Origin: Protonemura montana
Lineage: Eukaryota > Arthropoda > Insecta > Plecoptera > Nemouridae
Assembly (NCBI GenBank): GCA_947568835.1
Contig: OX387606.1
Location: 4,278,001 to 4,342,000, forward strand
Length of the DNA stretch: 64,000 bases
Direction of reading: 5' to 3'
Position 1 is the stretch's first letter, and every line of letters begins with the position of its first letter. Made by a program: the position numbers and the translations under genes. The notes beneath the pieces are model-generated. The model ran no database searches. It was not told the DNA's origin and saw only the letters and a program-made list of their open reading frames with translations. This document shows, piece after piece, positions 19,903-29,800 of the stretch.

Positions 19903-20314
19903 CTTTTTGTTTTGTAATAAATGGTATGGTCAAATATCTGAACGCCATCAAGCGAGTAAAGTAAGCCAGTAACACCGCCGAAAAAAGCACTTTCCGTGCT
20001 TGCGATACTTGCAAATGTCCCACAAATGAGCATCCCTGCCTGAATATGGCTTTCACAATTTAGTAATTTATAGCGCGATAATGCAAGCATGACAGCCCGA
20101 CTGAAGGAACGCCAGTCGAACTCAGATGCCTGATCAAGGTCCTCCAGGTTCTCATATTTGTTATGTTTCACCGAACACGCAGTCGTGTTAAGACGCACCG
20201 TGACCCCCCAGCGCAATCTGTTGGATATTATGTTTCATATAATGCATATTATCCAGAGGAAGAAAGAAGTATATTGTTCCCAGGATGGGCTAATTACATT
20301 GTATTCAATAGTTG

Positions 20315-20400
20315 ATGCTGTAGCACTGAGGATAGCGGGCGTGCTGAAGTTCCAGAAAAGATGCGTTCAATTCCCGCCCGGGTAGCTTTTTGGCTGCGCC
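20315..20400 (+). repeat. tRNA-like SINE head
   Basis: B box GTTCAATTCCCGCCCGGG at about 20365 with a weak A-box-like string upstream (TAGCACTGAGGATAGCG). Confidence 0.4.
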
Positions 20401-20460
20401 AAGCTCGAGTCGCTCTGGTATTAAATCATTGAACTAAGATGCTGTAAGTGCCAGATTCTG

Positions 20461-20476
20461 CCAACAGATGGCGCTG
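20461..20476 (+). promoter_or_regulatory. CTCF-core-like motif
   Basis: CCAACAGATGGCGCTG preceded by AGATTCTG, the same flank as the other copies. A related CTACCAGATGGCGCCA lies at 20982-20997. Confidence 0.3.
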
Positions 20477-20845
20477 ATTGCAACAAAAATGTCAAACTGA
20501 AGCGCTACAACCCGATCCGATATTCCTACGTGATGTCATGAAGGCCCGGCGGCGTTTCTATCCATGCGGCCGTGGTTGGTATCGTGAAATGCAGTTATGT
20601 GCTTCGCCGCTGGCGGCGCCGGCAAGATTCGTGTCACGTGGGTAGTGCGGGTACTGAGCAAGACTTCGAAAATATTTCGTATGTTCCACAATGATGGGCA
20701 ATATTGAAGCTGATGAAATATACTAATGTCGTCGAAATATTTTCTGATTAAAATCGTCGATGCTGTGGTCGAGATTTTCTCGAATTTTTCGACGCTGTCG
20801 TCACAGTTCAACAGTTTGTTAATCCCAACAACCCATTCAATTCAT

Positions 20846-20922
20846 AGCAGCTCAAGTGGTTGGATGTTTGGAGTGCCCGACTGATGTGCAGAAGGTCCCG
20901 AGATCGATCCTACTGACCGTTA
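20846..20922 (+). repeat. tRNA-like SINE head
   Basis: A-box-like AGCTCAAGTGGTTGGATG and B-box GATCGATCC about 45 bases apart. Confidence 0.45.
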
Positions 20923-21596
20923 TTCCTTTAGATTCTCCTTTTTTTTCGAATATTACCTAGGCTTCGTTAGTTCCAGCCTGGCTACCAGATGGCGCCATTG
21001 TTGTCGCGACGCTACCCAAAGCCATGAGAAAATTCTTTCGATTGCAGATTTGTATGCTGGTGTTGATGTCGTAAGCAAAACCCTCGCGGCAGAATGGCCC
21101 CAGGCGATACATTACATGCACTTAGCATGTGACGTATGCGTGCTTTGACCACGAATCACATCTCAACTTAATTTAAATGCAAAGGACACTTTCAACAATT
21201 CCCGCACTAACATCAAAGTTAGTGAAAAGTCTGTTCATGAATCGGACCTTGCCTCCAGTGAGAGAGGGAGTTATTGTTAGCCACACCAAAAATGGGACTT
21301 CCATCGCTTGCCAAAATCCGATGTGAAAAAGCAAGACAATGGAGCCCGACTGGTGGTGAGCCAGCCGATGCAAGATTATGATCACTCGCCCCCCTCGTCT
21401 TATGCCAAGTATAACCGAACCCGCACTAGAGTGTGCACCGTGATCGTTAGCGGTACCTGTCGGGTATCAAACGAACTTGTTCAATTAATATTGGACATCG
21501 ATCGGTAACAGGATACTACTTGCTCGGCTGTCGCAGGCTGGCATTGTCACGTACCAATTTAAAGGCACAAGAAAACACCATTTTAATCAGCGATTG

Positions 21597-21665
21597 CTTA
21601 GTGGCAAGGCGGCTGAATCATCGCTTCAAGCGCAGAAGGTCCTGGTTCGCATCTCGGCGGATGAG
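21597..21665 (+). repeat. tRNA-like SINE head
   Basis: TTAGTGGCAAGGCGGCTGAA followed by GGTCCTGGTTCGCATC. It leads into the TTTGCGCCAGTCGCGCCCGCC block shared with the 17.4-19.4 kb repeats, so it is another member of that composite family. Confidence 0.45.
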
Positions 21666-21767
21666 CTTGTTTTTGGTGGGAAAAAAGACTTCTTGGTTGC
21701 TTTGCGCCAGTCGCGCCCGCCAATTTCGCTGGCCGATCCCAAGACCCCAAACCCCTATACCCCGAAC

Positions 21768-22568
21768 CATAGGCGTCCGCAGGATTTTTTCCAGGGGGGT
21801 GCAAATCTTCCGAGGATATCGACAAAAGGGCTTCAACTGGGGGGGGAGGGGGGGGGGGGGGTGAGGTTGAGTCCTGATTCATAAAGTGGCCAATATCCAA
21901 AGCAGCTTGAGGACCAAAGATCACATTCAGTTTCAAAGGATGGTATTGGATTTTCGGAATCCGCCGTCGTCGATGTAGATGCACATGCACTTTCAATACT
22001 GCGATCGCTGTTGCCATGGCTGTGCGAAATTTTACGCGCGTCATCGTTCGCCTTTCTCTTCTCACTCGCACTAAAAAATTTGCGTATATCCATCCTCCCA
22101 CAATCAACACACTTAACTAAAACGCTCGGGCTAACAAACCACCCTACTCGAGTCGCTCCAGACACATAACTGACTAACGTAAAGTTGGGTTCGTCCGGTA
22201 GGAAAAGTAAAACTTCTTTAAGTGTAAAATTCTGTTCGCGGAATCGGAATCACGAGGGAGAATTTTGGGGAAGTAGGTTCCTGCAAAGTTAAACTCTTGT
22301 AGGATCCCAGTTTCATAGAATTATGCCACGATTTTTTCGCTGGAAAGGTTGAATGGTCACACACCTTTCCTCTCTAGAATGCAATACAAATTCAGCGCTT
22401 TCCGTTTAAATGGCACTATTTTAATAAATTAATTGAGAGAGTTTGTTTAACTTGCCCTTTGAATGATGAACCAACAAATCCTTTATAGAGCGTTCATTTT
22501 TTAATGTTTGAAGATTTCCTGGGGGGTGCAAGCGCACCCCCCTTTGTACCCGACTTCGGACGCCCATG
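21768..22568. mobile_element. Element with short inverted termini (MITE-like)
   Basis: The left end CCATAGGCGTCCG and right end CGGACGCCCATGG are inverted, each followed inward by a G/C homopolymer block (CCAGGGGGGTGCAA and its mirror). No transposase is visible in the ~800 bp between. A further right end of the same type occurs at about 25050-25108. Target-site duplication is unclear. Confidence 0.5.
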
Positions 22569-24160
22569 GCTGCAAGTGTTATCGTGTAGCACCTGCCGTT
22601 ACCACGTGTTGCCGGCTCGTTTGCTCAGCAGACAGTTCAACAGTAAGGCTCTGACTCTGCAGAACTATACTGTCATATAAATCTACTTTATGAAGATATC
22701 CTATAGCTCTTCAATATAAGAGCCGATTTTTCAGTGTTCCGTTATAAACCTAACAGTTCTTTAAGTTGTGTTTATTTTTTTGCTTGGCAACGGCCAATAA
22801 GGAAATGTTTTTGTTTGTTAACTCTAAGAGGAATGGTGGTAAGACACCATAAGCACCATTTCTGGATTTTTTTTTTGCCGATCCCAAGGGCGGTAAAACT
22901 TACGCATACCTCAAATCGCTTGCGCTTAGATTTGTGTATTGGCGGTAAAAGAAGCTACATATTATTACACCACAATAATCAGTTAACTCGCTCGCTGCCT
23001 TTGAGGGCATACCGATGCATGTGCGCTTTAATTTTCGAAGACCAATGAATGTTTAGCTAAGCTGATATATCTACATACCATTTCCGAGCTTTCAAACAGT
23101 ATTTTCATAATTATTACGAGTTCTATTCATAAAAAAGGGTGGTAATTTGCCCTTATACCACCATGCAGTGTGAGTACTGCATGGTCTAGTACGAGGGTTG
23201 AAAGTTGTTTTAAAAAGTGAAGCATTATGAGAATTATTTTAATATTTGTGTCTGAGATGTATCACCCAATGGGTCTGTCAGTGACCAGGTGCTAAAGCCA
23301 CACTTGATAAAACCAAATGAACAGAAATTCCTTCTGACGACGGTTCATTTTTGGATGGCAGTGAATTTAAAGGTGACTTTTGATGATAAAACATTGTAAT
23401 TTTGCTATAAATACAAGAGAAATTGGTGGAAGACCTCAGTGAATACAGGGGGGGGGGGGGGGGTTACTGCAGGGTAAACTAGTGTAATTGAGCTCTTTAA
23501 TCGCGCAATGATAACGACATAGCGTCCAGAAGACGACCGTCGTTATTTTATTTTGTTTATTTATGTCTATAAGAGTATTATATTATGTTCATATTGATTT
23601 TAAATTATTGTATCTTATATTTTTCCGTCATTAATACTTTTTGAAGCATATCTTATCTTTTCGCACTGAATAAGGTAAACACGCTAGCTACATGGTAGTA
23701 TTGTATTACCACTCCATAGGGATGGGAGAGTTGGTGATAAAAATTTCCTACACGTATTGTAGTGTTTGCCATTCAATAAGCATTAAACCCATCAACTTTA
23801 AAAGATAAAAATAAAAAAGAGTTAAAAGTTTGGAAACGGTTTGTTTGTCAACCTTTGACAAAACTGTGAATCTAATTTCTTTCCTTCATGACATTTACTT
23901 GGTAGTTCATATACAACTTTGGGCAAAATTTCTGCTAACGGGCAGTTTTAATATCTCCAACTTAATTTATGAGATTCATCCCCATGGTTACACCTAATCA
24001 GATACTTCTATTTTCATCTTAACCTGCTAATTTAACTGGCATTTAGCATTGTGAAAACGGTGAGAATAGAAATGGAGAAGTTCGGCTGAAATGTAGGTAT
24101 TTTCTAGGAAGGCATTCAGGAAGGTACAACTCGAACAGCAGGATTCCTCCACAAATCCAT
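22569..24160. other. Intergenic sequence, no gene seen
   Basis: Low-complexity and AT-rich DNA with a G homopolymer at about 23450-23463. Short open frames here lack coding codon use and splice signals. Confidence 0.5.
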
Positions 24161-24164
24161 GCAG

Positions 24165-24355
24165 TCGAGTGTTTGATAAGCAAGGCTAATGAAGTTGCTG
24201 TACTAACTTTCATTCCTCCGACCTCTCTCCCGAATAGAACTGATCGTGTGTATGATGGTCACCCATCCAATACCTGACTCAGCGCAGTGTTGCTTAACGT
24301 CGATGATCTCACGAGAACCGGTGTTTCCAGCACGCCAAACCGTTCGGTGTGGCGA
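24165..24355 (-). repeat. 5S rRNA-derived SINE-like element
   Basis: The minus strand is clearly 5S rRNA-like: ACCGGTTCTCGTGAGATCA, GTTAAGCAACACTG (box A region, 24299-24285) and TTGGATGGGTGACC (box C, 24270-24257), in the right order and spacing. The 5' end is degenerate. It is followed by a non-5S tail (TTCTATTCGGGAGAGAGGTC) shared with 9268-9345, which makes it a SINE3-type retroposon and not a 5S gene. Confidence 0.8.
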
Positions 24356-25049
24356 TTCGAGGAGGACTCGTAAGCAATTGGACCCGCCGTGTGACTTGAT
24401 TTGGTCAAGAACACTCACATCTAACAAATGCTAACATAGTTAAAATGAATCTAATTCAACATCCGCAATTAACAAGTACGAGAATTTGCAATTGTTTAGC
24501 ATCTGCATGCCTGAAAACATTTTGTCTGTGATAGCAGCCGTGGACGCCATTGCTGTTATCACCTCGATCCACTTCGAAAACCGGTCAGCCAATGGGAGCC
24601 GAGCTTCAGTCAATCGATAGTACGAGGCGGGGTCGATCGAGCACGTGTTGTGACGTCACTTGCACAGCGATGCGGCGGTTTCAGGCGATACTCTTCTGTC
24701 GGCTACTCGCCTGATACGAAGAGACAAATTTTCGCCTCGTTTTAGACGATTATTTCAGTTGAAACTTGTCATGGTTGAATTAACCGTACGTATAGGCAGT
24801 CCCGTGGCACTCACGCGTACCACGAGTTGCTTCAAAGTTTTCACAGGCAAACTAAATTTCCTGACAACGTCATTCGTTTCGTTTCTGTAAGATAGTCGTC
24901 AATAACAAGGTGTAAGCTTACCAATTCTTTTGAAATAAGGAACCAGGACCAATACTTTGTTCGCTGCCAGCAAAAATAAAAAATTGATCTCGTTGCGCGG
25001 AGCGAAACAAGCACCCTGTTACGGAATGTCCTGCACAGAGGCGACGGCG

Positions 25050-25108
25050 AATGTTATTTCCAGGGGGAAGCAAGCGCACCCCTTGCACCCCCCTCCGGAC
25101 GCCCATGC
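25050..25108 (+). repeat. Right end of the inverted-terminus element
   Basis: Matches the right end of the 21768-22568 element (GCAAGCGCACCCC, then CGGACGCCCATG). It abuts a CCCCGAACCTATACCCC block of the dispersed SINE-like repeat. Confidence 0.45.
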
Positions 25109-25299
25109 CCCGAACCTATACCCCTTGTGCAGCTCTTACGTCTATCATCAAGTATATCGGAAAATGGGGTTCCAACGCGTATAATGTAATTTTTGACCGA
25201 AGTAACTATTATCTCTTTTAAATACCAACATGCATGGGGTCATTGGATGGGTTATACCACTAATTTGTAAATTTTTGTGATATGTTTTAGACTGGCCAC

Positions 25300-25437
25300 A
25301 TGCTTGAGCATATAAATGTTATACATACTGCCTCTTGCCTTTCACAGCAAGCTAGTTTGTGGGGATGCCATTTGAAGTTCTGGTCTATTGTAATTCCCAA
25401 GCATTTAGCAGACTTTTTCATTTTAATTATAGAACAG
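25300..25437 (-). mobile_element. Non-LTR retrotransposon reverse-transcriptase fragment
   Basis: The minus-strand frame reads IKMKKSAKCLGITIDQNF then KWHPHKLACC. This matches the K.LG..ID..L.W..H motif that follows the catalytic core in LINE (Jockey/CR1-type) reverse transcriptases. No catalytic YADD motif was found nearby, so it is a short dead fragment. Confidence 0.65.
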
Positions 25438-25819
25438 TTTTGTCCACAATATTTCTGACAGTTTCTTTTGTGTATTTCTGAACCGTTCCCGTGTCCCTGT
25501 TGTGGTAGTTGGTAGCCCCTACTTGTCTATCAGCATCTACCTTAAATTTAACCATTACATATTGTTTACGGTAAAAGATGCGATAAAGCACAATGGCTGA
25601 CAAAATGGCTGACACCCAGAATTTTGATCTTTAAGCTCTTTTAAGGAAATTTTGCCACAAGTCTTTCTGTCGGCAATTTTAACTGGTGGTTCTGAAAATA
25701 CTTGAGATGTATAGGAATGGTAAATGTGGCAAACTACACAAAAACGTACTAACGAGTTTTCTGGATAGTTTTTGCCTGAAGAAAACGGTCCAGGTGACGG
25801 AGGTATATGAGGATACGTA

Positions 25820-25903
25820 CCTGCAGACGTGACAATTCCAAGGTTGGAAAGGGCAAAGAGCCACACGCCACGTGAGTCCATGGAGTTTTGATTCCACAGA
25901 GAC
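25820..25903 (-). other. Orphan exon-like segment
   Basis: A strong acceptor (TTCTTATTTGCAG) and strong donor (CTGCAG|GTACGT) bracket 84 bases encoding SLWNQNSMDSRGVWLFALSN then LGIVTSA. The frame stays open past the donor for about 60 codons. I found no partner exons and do not recognise the protein; it may be retrotransposon-derived. Confidence 0.25.
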
Positions 25904-26589
25904 TGCAAATAAGAACTAATCTCTGAAGGGTTTCTTCCTCTCTGTACCGGTAAAATTTGTATTACCCGCTGTTACTCCAGCGCTATCTGCGTGCTTTTGT
26001 AGTAACTTGATGGCTATGTTTGTGGCTAAGACTTTTAGCTGGACTCTTGTGAGAATTTGGAAATGATGAATTGAAAGAAATTTCTCGTGAGTCAACTTTT
26101 AATTTAAGTTCAGCAATTGAGATAAACGGAATGCTTAGAGTTTTTCTTGTTTACTTAAAAATGGGGTCTATGTATACTCTTTGAAATTATATTATTGAAT
26201 AATGAATCATGGCATACATCTTGAAAAAAAATACAAGTCTATCACTAGTTTACATACTCTTTTATAAATCAAAAAGTGCTAGATTAAATTAAATACTACT
26301 TTTAAGATAGTAATTGATGAAAATCAAGAATTCATGTTTTAAAAAAACATGAAGTTGACTTCATTACCTTTTGGAACTTACTTAGGTGCGAACTTACATT
26401 TTATGCATCTTCATTTCAAAACAAAATGAAACGATAAAAGGCACTGTACTTTATCTTTCAACTAAGTCATAGCTAAAAAATTATACCATATTACTCCTAG
26501 TTTGTTAGTCTAGTGAACACCTCAAAGAGGCCTCGATAAAGCTTTGAATCAACTGGGAATGATGGTAGTTATGTTAACCTAAAAATAAA

Positions 26590-26835
26590 TTAGAATGAAG
26601 TAGCTCGTCCAAGTCGAAGTCCCAAGATTTTCTTCTTCCTCTTCCTGCCCCTAACTTTGAGTCGCTTGAGCAGTGACTCAGTGCCCTCTTCGCACACGTC
26701 CATGAGGCGTTCGTCGGCGTCCTCCTTCAGAGAGGGGTCGCCGTCGATGAAGCCGCTCTCGGGGCGGGACAGGATTTGCGAGGACTGCATCTGTAGCACC
26801 TCGAACCAGCGACTCACTTTGGCGGCGGAACTCAG
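26590..26835 (-). CDS. NOS1AP: C-terminal exon, probably NOS1AP
   Basis: After a TCGTTTCCAG acceptor, 81 codons read [37 protein letters not shown] and a basic RGRKRKKKI stretch, ending RATSF-stop. Codon use is coding-like and phase 0 fits the preceding exon. I do not recognise it from vertebrate NOS1AP, which ends in DEIAV. The final TSF fits a class I PDZ ligand. It could also belong to an unrelated transcript. Confidence 0.65.
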   Translation of the reverse strand: MSSAAKVSRWFEVLQMQSSQILSRPESGFIDGDPSLKEDADERLMDVCEEGTESLLKRLKVRGRKRKKKILGLRLGRATSF

Positions 26836-29800
26836 CTGGAAACGAGCGTGCACAAATTGGTAACGAGGTTCCAACACGGGACTGTTTAGAAGTCGCATGC
26901 TTTGAAGTTGTTGAAAGCATTTGAAATAATTACTTATTTGGGAAAGTACCTATTGATTAGTTCACCGTTTGCATATAGTGATAGAATGAGAATAATATTA
27001 AATATTCACAACTCGTACAGGTTAGTTTTCGTGCATAGAACTTTTAGTGTCAAAGCCAGAAGAGTGTGTTTTTATTTGGAACCAACAAAGCAACCCTAAA
27101 TGACAGAGAGCAACCAGGAAAATGATATAGGGTTTGTGGAATTATGATATTACTTACAAAGGAAATGGTTTCATGGAGAAGGGAGGTAATTTCTAAACAA
27201 GCAAGCATTATGAACGATTGTGAGACAAACCTGATTTTTTATCTCAATTGGATTCCCAATCACCGACTCAAATACCCAATGTTCAGGACTTTCTTGAATC
27301 TACTGACAAACGTATCATAGTTAGGCTAAGTACCACGAAAATAACAACATTTGAAAAAATAACATACTACGAAAGAATTTAATAGAAATAAATTATATTA
27401 AAGTTCTTAAATTATACCGAACAACAATTGGGCACACAAAGTGAGGATCGCAATGCATCGTGTGCACTTCAAACATTCTTTCATTACATGCATTCCTTCA
27501 TTCTCTGTGTCATGTTCCTTTGCAAAAGGTAAAACATTGGACAAGGTATGAGTCTTCTCCATAACAAAATGATATTTACAACAACATAGACATGTCCTTA
27601 GACCAACCCCGTCTCGGTCCTCCCCAAACACAGTCACTTCGTCGTGTGACGTGCCCACGCCGTCCTCTGCACTTGCGACATCAACTCGCTCCTGTTTGGC
27701 ACCTTCTCGCTGGTCGACCGCGTGATGGCGCCCACATAGGGGGGCCCGTTCGACAACCCTCCGCCTCTTCGGCCCACCACCGCCGCCCCTTCTTCGGGGT
27801 GGCCAGACACACGCAAAGATCCCATCGAGGACAGTGCCGCCGCCAGCTGCTGACTCTGCAACTTGCTCGTCGCCGTCGGCGACGTCTCAGTCTGGTTCTG
27901 TACTCGCTGCTTGCTGCTGGACCCCAAAGAGTCGAACATCAGATAGGTGTCGCCGTCGTCACCGCCCACTCTGCTGTCAAAGTTCTGCGAGAGTGGCCTG
28001 ATAAACTGCACTGGTTCGTCGTTGGAATCCCCGTGATTGCTGTCTGCCATTGAGGTGTTGAGGGGCCGCGTCAGTACCGGGGAACCTGAGTAGGAGGACG
28101 CTTGCGAGACCCGCAGGCCAACTTGCGTTGGTGATATGTTTTGCATTTGCTGCTGCTGCTGTTGTTGAGGCTGCTGTTGATGCTGATGTGAAAGCTGTTG
28201 CTGTTGAAGTTGCGGCTGGTAAAGCGAACTGATTGTGGCGTTCGGCGATTGGAACATGTTGAATTGCGATTGAGGTCGTCCCGGGGCAGGGTAGCCTCCT
28301 AACGTTTGGAGTCTTTGGAGGAGTTGTTGTTGGAATTGCTGCTCGGGTGTGGTGGGAAAGCCGAAAGTGAAGATGCCCGGCGTTGAGTTCTGATGCTGCA
28401 GCATGGACTGTCGCTGCTGGGGCGACCCGGGTAGAGGAGGGAGGTAGGACGAACGGTTCTCTATCAGCGGCGCTTGCTGCTGATGCTGAATCATTTGACT
28501 GAGGGCGTCGATCTCCTGGAAGTCGGGCAGGTAGGCTGGCGCCATTGACGGCGTCTGAGGGTCACACAGTATGGACATCTGCTGTGGCGGCCGAATGGAA
28601 AGGATGGGAGGATGAGAAACAAGAACATGTTATAAGTTGTGAATAGTTTTCCACCAACGTAGGTATATTATGTATGATTATATAACACCGCAAGATGTAT
28701 GCGTGTTTAAACATGATGATATGCTTCAACTATTTCACCAGGAAATAATTTTGATTTGCTACATATTTAATACTTCAACTGTTTTAAAAGTCCAGATCCA
28801 GTAAACTATCCTTAGCAAAGACCTGGAAGAATAATGCGAAAATGTTACTAACATCCAATTAGTTCTATTATCAAGTACTAAATTTGTAATTCCAAGGCAA
28901 AAATCAATAAGTGTTGTTTGTTAAGGCTTAATAAACTACTCAGACGTGTACCAAACAGATCCTGCTACTTACTAGTGAACATTCAAGTCATTAGACAGGC
29001 ACAAAACAGACAGGCTCTGCATTACATCAATCAAACCGTGCTGCTTTTCTTAGTTTTATCTTAGAAAACACAGAAGGATGCAATTTATCACTTATCATAA
29101 GTAATCTTTAAGTTTTGATGGTACAAATAACAACAGAACAATACAAAATGCATTCACAAACTGGTATTGATTTAACAAACTACTCAAGGATTAAAAACAT
29201 TACTGGTTAAAATACAGCAACTAGAGTATACAAAAGGTAGCGTGCAAACTGCCGCTAGCTTCAATTGTTTACAACTCGATCGCTCATTAGAAGTTTCTAA
29301 CTCAAAATAAACATCACTGAGATGCAATTTAGGTTTGTCTACAAAAATATACATTTTAGAATTTAGACCATTAAATGCAGAAGGACATGGTTGGTTTGGG
29401 AGACGTGTGCACGAATGATGGATTATTGTGTTAGAGCAAAACTACAAACAGCATGCAAATAGGTACGAGCAATCAAAGAATGCAGAAAAGTGCATGCACA
29501 GCAACGGAAGTGGACTCCCTTCGCAATGCGACATGCACTATTAAATCAACAATTAATCTGTTGGCAGACATCCAATGGCTGGGCCATCGATCATGGCAGT
29601 TTGACATACCTGAGGCATCATTGTTACTCCATGCTGGTTCTGTCCCTGGTTGTGCTGTCGCTGGTGTAACCTCTCCTGGTCTTGCAGATGAGCTACTAGC
29701 GCGGTGATGTGGTCCAAGAGCTCCTTGTTGTGTACTAGAAGTTGATGGGTGCGGGCCTGCCAGAAAAAATTGGGAAAATGTCAAAACTGTTTGACAACTA

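Noticed and set aside
19812-20216. 134-codon minus-strand frame
   Set aside because: It runs across a tRNA-like repeat head, has no family resemblance and lacks coding codon bias.
21598-22110. 170-codon minus-strand frame
   Set aside because: It spans a G homopolymer and the boundary between two repeats; its poly-Pro stretch comes from the homopolymer.
24236-24355. Functional 5S rRNA gene
   Set aside because: The 5' third is degenerate and the 3' end is replaced by a tail shared with another locus.
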